From: an uncultured Dialister sp.
GTDB lineage: Bacteria > Bacillota > Negativicutes > Veillonellales > Dialisteraceae
DNA: 17,086 nucleotides
Direction: 5' to 3'
Assembly: GCA_900547785.1 (NCBI GenBank)
Contig: URIB01000022.1
Span: 1-17,086, forward strand
Shown here: piece after piece, positions 1 through 6,030 of the stretch
Layout of the letters: each line of letters begins with the position of its first letter
Numbering within the stretch: the first letter of the stretch is position 1
The notes under the pieces: generated by a model
What the model was told of the DNA's origin: nothing
Database searches by the model: none
What the model saw: only the letters and a program-made list of their open reading frames with translations
Position numbers and translations under genes: made by a program

Positions 1-37
1 AATGGGGTTTTGTTCTTTCGTAATGTGCTTTTGCCAT
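1..37 (-). CDS. tuf: Elongation factor Tu, N-terminal fragment (cut by the contig end)
   Basis: Only the start of the gene is present. Read on the minus strand from an ATG at 37-35, the codons give MAKAHYERTKPH, the usual EF-Tu N-terminus (MAKxxFERTKPHxNIGTIGH in the family). A good AGGAG ribosome-binding site lies at 50-46, eight bases upstream, and the gene follows the fusA stop by 18 bases, the standard fusA-tuf order. EF-Tu is the GTPase that delivers aminoacyl-tRNA to the ribosome. The G domain and everything after codon 12 lie outside the window. The break may reflect a second tuf copy elsewhere in the genome confusing the assembly; that is inference. Confidence 0.93.
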   Translation of the reverse strand, partial: MAKAHYERTKPH

Positions 38-55
38 TTTAAAGTCTCCTTTTAA

Positions 56-2137
56 TTATTTATTTCCTAAACGTTCTTCTGTAATCTGCTGGGAGATTGC
101 TTTCGGAACTTCTTCATAATGATCGAATGTCATCGTGAATGTGCCTCGGCCCTGTGTGGAGCTGCGGAGTGCGGTCGCATAACCGAACATTTCAGAGAGC
201 GGAACGAAGCCTTTGATACGGGATTCTCCGTTTTCAGATTCCATACCTTCAATGCGTCCGCGGCGGGAGTTCAATCCGCCGATAACATCGCCCATGTATT
301 CTTCAGGAACATCGACTTCGACGCTCATGTACGGTTCGAGAAGGACTGCGTCCGCTTTTTTCGCGCCGTCTTTGAATGCCATGGAGCCTGCTACTTTAAA
401 TGCCATTTCAGAGGAGTCGACATCGTGGTATGAACCGTCGTAAACGGTAACTTTGATGTCAACCATCGGATAGCCGGCAACAACACCGTCATCCATAGCG
501 GCTTCAACGCCTGCCTGGATCGGGTTAATAAATTCTTTCGGAATAACGCCGCCGACAACTTCATTGGCAAATTCAAAGCCTTTGCCCGCTTCCATCGGTT
601 CAAGACGAAGCCAGCAGTGACCGTACTGTCCGTGACCGCCGGTCTGACGAATGAATTTACCTTCCGACTCAACGCTCTTTCTGATGGTTTCACGGTAAGC
701 AACCTGCGGTTTACCTACGGTGCATTCTACATTAAATTCACGTCTCATGCGGTCAACGATGATGTCCAAATGGAGTTCGCCCATCCCGGAAATGATCGTC
801 TGGTTCGTTTCCGGATCGGTATGTACCTTGAATGTCGGGTCTTCTTCCGCCAAACGCTGGAGCGCCGTTCCCATTTTTTCCTGATCGGCTTTGGTTTTCG
901 GTTCTACAGCTACGGAAATAACCGGTTCCGGGAATTCCATTTTTTCCAGAATAATCGGGTTTGCTTCATCGCAGAGGGAGTCCCCTGTGGTGACATCTTT
1001 AAATCCTACAGCGGCGGCAATATCACCGGAGTAAGCTTTTTCGATTTCTTTACGATTGTTGGCATGCATCTGGAGAATACGGCCGACACGTTCTTTTTTG
1101 CCTTTGGTGGTATTGAGTACATAAGTACCTTGTTCCAGGATTCCGGAATATACACGGAAGAATGCGAGTTTCCCTACATAGGGATCGGCCATAATCTTGA
1201 ATGCCAAGGCCGCCATCGGCACTTCATCACTGGATTCACGGGTCATTTCTTCCCCGGTCTTCGGGTCCGTACCTTTAATCGGCGGTACGTCTGTCGGTGC
1301 CGGCAAGTAATCGAGGACTGCATCAAGCAGCATCTGGATTCCTTTGTTCTTATATGCGGATCCGCAGAATACGGGGAACAATTGGCAGTCCAGAACCTGT
1401 TTACGCAGAGATGCTTTGATTTCATCAATGGAAAGTTCTTCTCCTTCGAGATATTTTTCCATCAACGCATCATCGCCTTCTGCGGCTTTTTCCACGATTT
1501 TATCACGATATTCTTCCACAAGATCTTTCATGTCTTCCGGAATTTCTCTGACTTCATACTGGGTACCGTCATCGGAAAGATACACTTCCGCTCTTCTTTC
1601 CAGCAAATCAACGATACCTGTAAATGTGTCCTGTTTGCCGATCGGCAGCTGCATAGCCAACGCATCGGCATGAAGACGGACTTCCATTGTTTTTACCGCA
1701 CGCAGGAAATCAGCGCCGATGGTATCCATCTTGTTGATAAATGCGATACGGGGAACGTGGTAATGATCAGCCTGTCTCCAAACGGTTTCAGACTGGGTCT
1801 GCACGCCGTCTTTTGCACTGAATACGGCAACAGAACCGTCAAGTACACGAAGGGAACGTTCTACTTCTACTGTGAAATCCACGTGTCCGGGGGTGTCGAT
1901 GATATTGACACGATACCCTTTCCATGTACAGGTGGTCGCAGCGGACGTGATGGTAATACCGCGTTCCTGCTCCTGCGCCATCCAGTCCATGGTAGCGGCG
2001 CCGTCATGAACTTCACCAATCTTATGATTTACACCGGTATAAAAGAGGATACGTTCCGTGGTTGTTGTTTTTCCGGCATCAATATGTGCCATGATACCGA
2101 TATTTCTTGTTTTTTCAAGCGGATATTCTCTGCCCAC
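56..2137 (-). CDS. fusA: Elongation factor G
   Basis: Translocation GTPase of the ribosome; 693 residues, normal for bacterial EF-G. The G-domain motifs are all visible: P-loop AHIDAGKT (residues 17-24), switch I RGITI (59-63), DTPGHVDF (81-88), NKMD (135-138) and a GSA motif near residue 260. Domains II to V follow, including the domain IV region with GGHGQYGH near residue 505. The start is GTG at 2137-2135, preceded by AGGAG at 2150-2146 with eight bases between; there is no better ATG. It lies 20 bases after rpsG and 18 bases before tuf, so it is co-transcribed in the str operon. Nothing suggests an EF-G2 or Tet(M)-type paralogue: the gene neighbours and the full canonical motifs point to the housekeeping copy. 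Confidence 0.98.
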   Translation of the reverse strand: MGREYPLEKTRNIGIMAHIDAGKTTTTERILFYTGVNHKIGEVHDGAATMDWMAQEQERGITITSAATTCTWKGYRVNIIDTPGHVDFTVEVERSLRVLDGSVAVFSAKDGVQTQSETVWRQADHYHVPRIAFINKMDTIGADFLRAVKTMEVRLHADALAMQLPIGKQDTFTGIVDLLERRAEVYLSDDGTQYEVREIPEDMKDLVEEYRDKIVEKAAEGDDALMEKYLEGEELSIDEIKASLRKQVLDCQLFPVFCGSAYKNKGIQMLLDAVLDYLPAPTDVPPIKGTDPKTGEEMTRESSDEVPMAALAFKIMADPYVGKLAFFRVYSGILEQGTYVLNTTKGKKERVGRILQMHANNRKEIEKAYSGDIAAAVGFKDVTTGDSLCDEANPIILEKMEFPEPVISVAVEPKTKADQEKMGTALQRLAEEDPTFKVHTDPETNQTIISGMGELHLDIIVDRMRREFNVECTVGKPQVAYRETIRKSVESEGKFIRQTGGHGQYGHCWLRLEPMEAGKGFEFANEVVGGVIPKEFINPIQAGVEAAMDDGVVAGYPMVDIKVTVYDGSYHDVDSSEMAFKVAGSMAFKDGAKKADAVLLEPYMSVEVDVPEEYMGDVIGGLNSRRGRIEGMESENGESRIKGFVPLSEMFGYATALRSSTQGRGTFTMTFDHYEEVPKAISQQITEERLGNK

Positions 2138-2157
2138 GATTTTTTCTCCTTATATAA

Positions 2158-2628
2158 TTACCAGCGATAATGTGCAAACGCCTTGTTGGCTTCTGCCATC
2201 TTATGGGTATCTTCTTTCTTCTTTACGGCTGCGCCCGTATTATTGAAAGCGTCCATCAGTTCTCCTGCCAGACGTTCCTCCATCGTACGTTCGCCGCGCA
2301 GACGGGCATAGTTGACCATCCAGCGAATCCCCAGTGTCAGACGGCGGTCTGCACGGACTTCGACCGGCACCTGGTAGTTAGCACCGCCTACACGACGGGC
2401 ACGGACTTCCAAAACCGGCATGACATTATTCAAAGCCTGTTCGAAAACTTCGATCGGGTCTTTGTCAAGTTTGCTGCGGCAAATGTCGAATGCACCATAT
2501 ACAATGGATTCTGCAACGCCCTTTTTGCCGTCGAGCATAATTTTATTGATGAAACGTGTGACCGTCTTGTTCCCGTACACGGGATCCGGCAGCACATCAC
2601 GCTTCGGAACAGCACCTTTTCTCGGCAT
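2158..2628 (-). CDS. rpsG: 30S ribosomal protein S7
   Basis: Primary 16S rRNA-binding protein that nucleates the 30S head. The 156-residue product begins MPRKGAVPKRDV and contains typical S7 segments such as TRFINKIMLDGKKG, the GGANYQVPVEV stretch and RWMVNYAR near residue 100-110, ending KAFAHYRW, the usual C-terminus of short S7. The start is ATG at 2628-2626 with GGAGG at 2642-2638, nine bases upstream. It is the third gene of the str operon, 57 bases after rpsL and 20 bases before fusA. In enteric bacteria S7 represses its own operon by binding the S12-S7 spacer; whether that holds here is unknown. Confidence 0.98.
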   Translation of the reverse strand: MPRKGAVPKRDVLPDPVYGNKTVTRFINKIMLDGKKGVAESIVYGAFDICRSKLDKDPIEVFEQALNNVMPVLEVRARRVGGANYQVPVEVRADRRLTLGIRWMVNYARLRGERTMEERLAGELMDAFNNTGAAVKKKEDTHKMAEANKAFAHYRW

Positions 2629-2677
2629 TGTTGTTTTCCTCCTTATATAGTTGTTTGTTAATCACAGAATTTTAATC

Positions 2678-2694
2678 AAGAAATATTATTTCTT
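2678..2694 (-). other. Small AU-rich hairpin at the rpsL stop codon
   Basis: On the minus-strand RNA, a seven-base-pair stem (2694-2688 with 2684-2678) with a three-base loop spans the rpsL stop codon (2688-2686). It opens the 57-base spacer before rpsG. It is weak because it is only A-U and a few G-C pairs, and it has no U run, so it is not a terminator. It sits where the S7 repressor site lies in enteric bacteria, but no sequence similarity to that site is apparent. Confidence 0.3.
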
Positions 2695-3066
2695 CGCCTT
2701 TTCGCGCTTAGCTCCGTATTTGGAACGAGCCTGCTGACGACCGGATACACCTACTGTATCAAGTGCGCCGCGGATAATGTGATAACGAACGCCCGGAAGG
2801 TCTTTAACACGGCCGCCTCTGATGAGAACGACGCTGTGTTCCTGTAAGTTATGACCTTCGCCCGGGATATAAGCGGATACTTCAATGCCGTTGGTCAGAC
2901 GTACACGGGCTACTTTACGAAGCGCCGAGTTCGGCTTCTTCGGTGTAGCTGTATACACTCTTGTGCAAACGCCGCGTTTCTGCGGGGACTGCTTCAGAGC
3001 CGGGGTCTTCGCCTTTGTTCCTAAAACTTCACGGCCTTTACGAACCAGCTGATTAATTGTCGGCAA
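2686..3066 (-). CDS. rpsL: 30S ribosomal protein S12 (start corrected to TTG)
   Basis: Decoding-centre protein S12. I place the start at TTG 3066-3064, giving MPTINQLVRKGRE, the classical S12 N-terminus, and 126 residues. The farther upstream GTG at 3075-3073 would add three residues, but its G is part of the ribosome-binding site itself (AGGAGG at 3080-3075), so it cannot be the start; the TTG is eight bases from that site. With this start the numbering matches Escherichia coli: PKK gives Lys43 and RVKDLPG gives Lys88 and Asp89. Lys43 and Lys88 are the streptomycin-sensitive residues, and Asp89 is the residue that RimO methylthiolates in many bacteria. Second gene of the str operon, 68 bases after ybxF. 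Confidence 0.97.
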   Translation of the reverse strand: MPTINQLVRKGREVLGTKAKTPALKQSPQKRGVCTRVYTATPKKPNSALRKVARVRLTNGIEVSAYIPGEGHNLQEHSVVLIRGGRVKDLPGVRYHIIRGALDTVGVSGRQQARSKYGAKREKAKK

Positions 3067-3105
3067 TATGGGCACCTCCTTTCCATAAAGGTAAATTTAT
3101 AATTG

Positions 3106-3133
3106 ATCTGAAACCGCTGTAGCGTTCTCAGAT
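3106..3133 (-). promoter_or_regulatory. Stem-loop in the ybxF-rpsL spacer
   Basis: An inverted repeat forms a stem of 12 positions with 11 pairs (one mismatch, one G-U) and a four-base loop, beginning two bases after the ybxF stop codon. On the minus strand the arms are ATCTGAGAACGC and GCGGTTTCAGAT. No U tract follows, so it is unlikely to be a terminator. It may stabilise or mark processing of the mRNA, or bind a protein. Its position directly after a gene for an L7Ae-type RNA-binding protein makes autogenous control conceivable, though no clear kink-turn (tandem G-A pairs beside a three-base bulge) is visible. Confidence 0.5.
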
Positions 3134-3134
3134 A

Positions 3135-3386
3135 TTACCGGGAATTAAGTACGGCGGCGGAAGCGGCTTTTACTTTGATTTTGCAAGCTTGGCCTATTTC
3201 TTTCTTGCTGAAATCCCGTGTGACGGAAACTCCGGCATCGGCGCAAGTTTTTTCCAGGCGGGAGGAAATCCGTTCATCACAATCGGATCCGATGAAAACA
3301 TGAATCGCCGTCTTCTTTTCAACAGCTCTTTGCGTTTCCTTCAAACCGACCACAAAATCTGAATTTTTCAATTCATCCAGTGTCAT
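3135..3386 (-). CDS. ybxF: L7Ae/L30e-family RNA-binding protein (YbxF-like)
   Basis: An 83-residue protein of the ribosomal L7Ae/L30e/S12e/Gadd45 family. Recognisable family features are the opening segment with VVGLKETQRAVEK, a beta-strand IHVFIGSDCDER near residues 28-38, and the closing IGQACKIKVKAASAAVL. In Bacillus the orthologue YbxF (YlxQ is its paralogue) binds kink-turn RNA and lies directly before rpsL, as here. The start is ATG at 3386-3384 with a modest GGGGTG site upstream. It is the first gene of the operon: a consensus promoter lies 43 bases upstream, giving a leader of about 35 bases. Its usual upstream neighbour rpoC is not there. I am confident of the family; its molecular role in this organism is inferred. 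Confidence 0.9.
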   Translation of the reverse strand: MTLDELKNSDFVVGLKETQRAVEKKTAIHVFIGSDCDERISSRLEKTCADAGVSVTRDFSKKEIGQACKIKVKAASAAVLNSR

Positions 3387-3428
3387 GAACTCACCCCGCT
3401 ATCACTTCCACTTTCACGCAACAGTCGA

Positions 3429-3457
3429 ATTATATCATTCTCTTTCTAAGCTGTCAA
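3429..3457 (-). promoter_or_regulatory. Consensus sigma-A promoter of the str operon
   Basis: Read on the minus strand: a perfect -35 TTGACA (3457-3452), a spacer of exactly 17 bases, and a perfect -10 TATAAT (3434-3429). The spacer ends in TGA just before the -10, giving the extended -10 form TGnTATAAT. Predicted transcription start is near 3422, so the leader to ybxF is about 35 bases. Such a fully consensus promoter fits the very high expression expected of S12, S7, EF-G and EF-Tu. Confidence 0.9.
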
Positions 3458-3739
3458 TCAATACACCCCTCATTTTCTTTGTATTTATGCACAACTCTTT
3501 TACAACGTTTCCGTGCGTATCATTTTATCTTTCTCTTCTCATTTGTAAAATCCAAACTCACGGCGCTCATCACTTTTTTCCGCCTTGCAAAAAACAGTTT
3601 TATTTTTATTATTGATTTTTTCTATATGCGTATATAATTCTCTGTATTTTTTGGCTGTCAAAAAGTTTTCTTCCCCATTATGTTATACAATAGAAAAAAA
3701 CAGTTTGACTTTATCATTCCGGAAGAAAGGATTCTTATC
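3458..3739. other. AT-rich divergent intergenic region
   Basis: This stretch lies between the leftward str promoter and the rightward LOG-family gene. No RNA gene or convincing coding sequence was found; the open frames in it are low-complexity and lack ribosome-binding sites. Two possible plus-strand promoters are visible. The first is TTGATT (3612-3617) with TATAAT (3633-3638), although the spacer of 15 bases is short. The second is an extended -10 TGTTATACA (3681-3689) without a good -35. Either could drive the gene starting at 3740. Confidence 0.5.
3681..3689 (+). promoter_or_regulatory. Possible extended -10 promoter for the LOG-family gene
   Basis: TGT followed by TATACA matches the TGn-TATAAT extended -10 form in four of six core positions. 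A start near 3696 would leave a leader of about 44 bases to the TTG at 3740. No good -35 is present. The alternative is the TTGATT/TATAAT pair at 3612-3638 with a 15-base spacer. Both are guesses from motif matching. Confidence 0.3.
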
Positions 3740-4309
3740 TTGAAAAAAAATGTCGTTGTTTATTGCGGGTCACGCTATGGAAACAATCCCGCTTTCGCCG
3801 CCTTCGCGGGAATGACCGGCGAGTTCTTGGGAAAAAACGGCTATACGCTCATCTACGGCGGAGGCAGCATCGGTTTGATGGGAACGATTGCCGATGCAGC
3901 TATGGCGGCAGGCGGACATGTGACCGGTATCATTCCCGATGTATTTATTGAAAAAGAACAGGCGCACCGTTTCATTACAGAATTGATCGAAGTCCCCGAT
4001 TTAACTGCCAGAAAACAAAAAATGATTTCTCTGGGAGATTTGTTTCTCATTTTACCCGGCGGCATCGGGACGCTCGAAGAATTAGCCGATACCGCAAGCT
4101 ATCTGCATATCTACAAAGAAGACGAAGAACGTCCTCCCGTCATCATTGCCAATATTGAACACCTGTATGACCCTTTGGAGTCACTTTTCAAATCCTGGAG
4201 CACCGCCGAATTTATAGTGCCTGAAGAATGGAAAAATATCCATTTCATTCACTCCTTCGCCGAGCTTATCCCCTTCTTTCCCGGCACACGGGAGCGGAAA
4301 TTTCTATGA
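3740..4309 (+). CDS. LOG/TIGR00730-family nucleotide phosphoribohydrolase-like protein (TTG start)
   Basis: Rossmann-fold protein of the lysine-decarboxylase-like/LOG family, whose studied members release a base from nucleoside 5'-monophosphates (cytokinin riboside monophosphates in plants). With the TTG start it has 189 residues, normal for the family. Signatures: VVVYCGSR at the first strand, YGGGSIGLMG near residue 40, TARKQKM near 93-99, and the phosphate-binding active-site motif PGGIGTLEE near 110. I prefer TTG 3740 because AAGGA lies eight bases upstream and the family begins just before this strand; an in-frame ATG at 3680 would add 20 unrelated residues. The start is followed by a run of eight A. 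The true substrate is unknown; older annotation as lysine decarboxylase is misleading. A TetR gene follows 89 bases later, so they may be co-transcribed. Confidence 0.9.
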   Translation: MKKNVVVYCGSRYGNNPAFAAFAGMTGEFLGKNGYTLIYGGGSIGLMGTIADAAMAAGGHVTGIIPDVFIEKEQAHRFITELIEVPDLTARKQKMISLGDLFLILPGGIGTLEELADTASYLHIYKEDEERPPVIIANIEHLYDPLESLFKSWSTAEFIVPEEWKNIHFIHSFAELIPFFPGTRERKFL

Positions 4310-4386
4310 CAGAAAACATGACCCCCGCCACCCCACCGGAGAAAATACACCCTACTTCTTTTACGAAAACCGGATTTCCACAATGA
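4306..4386 (+). CDS. Possible 26-residue small ORF between LOG gene and TetR gene
   Basis: An ATG at 4306 overlaps the stop of the preceding gene as ATGA, with GGAG about 11 bases upstream. It runs 26 codons (beginning MTENMTPATPPEK) to TGA at 4384-4386, which overlaps the AAAGGA ribosome-binding site of the next gene. This arrangement fills the gap and would couple translation across it, but a short open frame can arise by chance and nothing in the peptide is recognisable. Offered as a candidate only. Confidence 0.2.
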   Translation: MTENMTPATPPEKIHPTSFTKTGFPQ

Positions 4387-4398
4387 AAGGATTGCATG

Positions 4399-5055
4399 AT
4401 GAACGACAGAAAACTCACTGATAAAGGCGGACATATAAAAGAAAAAATGATTGAAGTCACCGCCCGCATTTTAAGAGAAAAAGGATTCAAAGCCACCACC
4501 GTAAGAACCATTACCAAAGAAGCGAATGTCAATATCGCCGCTGTCCGTTACTACTTCGGCTCGAAAGAAGAATTGATAGGAGCTGCTTTAGAATACATGA
4601 TGGGATCCCTGGAAAGCATCGTTTCCATTCTGGACGACTCCCGTCTTTCTCCGAAAGAGCGGCTCAAAAAATATATCATTTCCTATTTCCATCTGGCCCG
4701 GAAACACCCGGCGCTCTTCCGTTCGATTTCCAATCCCTCCAGCACGGAAGCGAAAGAAACTTATTTCATCTACCTGAATCTCCTCCATGACCAGTCGTGG
4801 GAAAAAGTCATTGAAAACATGACGGAAATCACGGGCTACACCGACCGGCGGGATTTGGAACTGAAAAGCATGCAGATTTTTTCGGCTGTAGAATTTCCCA
4901 TCATCTTGGAAAGCAATAATAAAGAATCTTTTATTTCTCACTACACCGACGACCCCACCTTGGAAAGATATGTGGATATTCTCCTGGACAATATCACGCC
5001 GCCGAGAAGTGAAAAAAATATGTACCTGAAAGAAATTCTTCACGGCGTCAAATAA
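4399..5055 (+). CDS. TetR/AcrR-family transcriptional regulator
   Basis: A 218-residue one-component repressor-type regulator. The N-terminal DNA-binding domain (about residues 10-60) has the typical TetR layout: an amphipathic first helix (MIEVTARILREKGF), then TTVRTITKEANVNIAAVRYY as helix-turn-helix, followed by FGSKEELIGAAL. The rest is all-helical, with an LARKHPALFR segment as in some CecR-like regulators; its ligand cannot be told from sequence. Two ATGs stand together at 4396 and 4399. The second is seven bases from AAAGGA (4386-4391) and is preferred. The gene follows the LOG-family gene on the same strand and is closed by a terminator at 5073. Its target may be its own transcript, but no operator-like palindrome was identified. 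Confidence 0.9.
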   Translation: MNDRKLTDKGGHIKEKMIEVTARILREKGFKATTVRTITKEANVNIAAVRYYFGSKEELIGAALEYMMGSLESIVSILDDSRLSPKERLKKYIISYFHLARKHPALFRSISNPSSTEAKETYFIYLNLLHDQSWEKVIENMTEITGYTDRRDLELKSMQIFSAVEFPIILESNNKESFISHYTDDPTLERYVDILLDNITPPRSEKNMYLKEILHGVK

Positions 5056-5072
5056 TTCACACGACAAAAAAA

Positions 5073-5106
5073 CGTATTCACCCGCCTGTAGTGAATACGC
5101 TTTTTT
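5073..5106 (+). terminator. Bidirectional terminator between the TetR gene and the small minus-strand ORF
   Basis: A nine-base-pair perfect stem (CGTATTCAC at 5073-5081 with its complement at 5091-5099) with a nine-base loop is followed by CTTTTTT on the plus strand. It is preceded by a run of A, which gives a T run on the minus strand. It lies 17 bases after the TetR stop and directly after the minus-strand gene ending at 5109, so it can serve both. Confidence 0.85.
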
Positions 5107-5108
5107 GA

Positions 5109-5318
5109 TTATTTTTCTAAATCCGCCATTTCTTTATAAACTAACCATTCCTTATATGTCGGATTAATGGAATTAATATCTGTTTTTTCATAGGCATCTT
5201 TCAGTTCCGAATACATAGCAAGTCCTATAATCTCTATACCATCCTTGATTCGAATGCCCGGACAGTAAATGGATTCTAATTCTATACTGTAAACCGACTT
5301 GTTTTTCATACATTTCAT
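5109..5318 (-). CDS. Small protein of unknown function, probably 5'-truncated or frameshifted
   Basis: A 69-residue frame from ATG 5318 (a second ATG at 5309) with no recognisable family. The product is acidic and tyrosine-rich at the end (TYKEWLVYKEMADLEK) with a central IEIIGLAMYSELKDAYEK helix. There is no ribosome-binding site before either ATG. The same frame continues open upstream for 24 more codons (containing SLQFFTDDPVFRN) until a stop. A separate frame one base away starts at ATG 5400 and reads MYELKDLQRWQSW before stopping at 5359. Together these look like one longer gene broken by a one-base indel. Alternatively, a 19-codon ORF (5374-5315) with a good AAAGGA site overlaps this ATG as ATGA and could drive it. 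No function is suggested. Confidence 0.45.
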   Translation of the reverse strand: MKCMKNKSVYSIELESIYCPGIRIKDGIEIIGLAMYSELKDAYEKTDINSINPTYKEWLVYKEMADLEK

Positions 5319-5428
5319 ATTGCGGAAAACCGGATCATCAGTAAAGAATTGTAAAGATTTACCATGACTGCCATCGCTGCAAATCCTTTAATTCATACAT
5401 GTGTATTCTTTTAACTTTTATATACTCT

Positions 5429-6028
5429 TTAAAGAATATCTTTCGCTGATTTCGGTTTATGCGTTCTTTTCACACCGAATTTCTTTAAAGAACCCCCCAG
5501 CCTTTTCATCATCGTTTCTACCGAATCCGCCTCTGTAAGCTCAACCGCTTTCCTCACAATCAGCTCACAGGCTCTGGCATCGTCCATGGCATCGTGATGA
5601 CGGAAAGCAAAGCTCAGATGAGCCGCCACGGTATTTAACTTATGATTGGGGAGTTCTTTCCATAAAATACGGGACATGGCAACCGTATCTCCGTAGAGAA
5701 AATGAATATCCGGCAAGTCGTAAATATCGAGAACCGATGCGAGGACGCCCATATCAAAGCGGGCATTGTGGGCAAAAACGATATTGCCTTCCAGATAGTC
5801 TGCCACGTCTTTCCAATAGGCGGGAAACGGCATTTCATTTCCCACATCTTCCGGGCGGATACCGTTCACGCGGACACAGCCGCTGTCAAAATTCATGCTG
5901 TGCGGTCTGATAAGACGATACCATTCGTCCGTAATTTTTGTGCCGTCGCTCGTAGTGATTCCCAAAGCACAGGCGCTCCCCGGTCCCCAATAGGCGGTTT
6001 CAAAATCTATCGCTGCATAACGTATCAT
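5429..6028 (-). CDS. DEDDh-family 3'-5' exonuclease (DnaQ-like)
   Basis: A 199-residue stand-alone exonuclease of the DnaQ/RNase T superfamily, which removes 3'-terminal nucleotides using two metal ions. All catalytic residues are present: Exo I with Asp8 and Glu10 (IDFET), Exo II with Asp92 (AHNARFD) and Exo III with His145 and Asp150 (HHDAMDD). The nuclease domain fills residues 1-165; the tail is basic (KKFGVKRTHKPKSAK), perhaps for nucleic-acid contact. There is no polymerase or helicase domain. Its ATG lies two bases after the stop of the preceding B3/B4 gene, so the two are surely co-transcribed and probably translationally coupled. It could be an epsilon-like proofreading subunit or a general DNA/RNA exonuclease; the Gram-positive DnaQ-like genes are hard to separate by sequence. 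No convincing terminator was seen after it. Confidence 0.9.
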   Translation of the reverse strand: MIRYAAIDFETAYWGPGSACALGITTSDGTKITDEWYRLIRPHSMNFDSGCVRVNGIRPEDVGNEMPFPAYWKDVADYLEGNIVFAHNARFDMGVLASVLDIYDLPDIHFLYGDTVAMSRILWKELPNHKLNTVAAHLSFAFRHHDAMDDARACELIVRKAVELTEADSVETMMKRLGGSLKKFGVKRTHKPKSAKDIL

Positions 6029-6030
6029 GT

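Noticed and set aside
617..2170. Open frame of 517 codons on the plus strand, antisense to fusA
   Set aside because: It lies entirely opposite a certain housekeeping gene, has no ribosome-binding site, and its Phe/His/Arg-rich composition is what results from reading fusA codons backwards.
3385..3615. 76-codon plus-strand frame in the divergent intergenic region
   Set aside because: It overlaps the str promoter, is rich in His/Phe/Ser from AT-rich DNA, and has no ribosome-binding site.
3740..4309. Lysine decarboxylase annotation for the LOG-family gene
   Set aside because: The PGGIGTLEE motif defines the nucleotide phosphoribohydrolase-like family; no pyridoxal-phosphate enzyme features are present.
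5401..5428. Near-palindrome at the end of the exonuclease gene as a terminator
   Set aside because: It is AT-only with no loop and no clear T run of useful length, so I do not call it.
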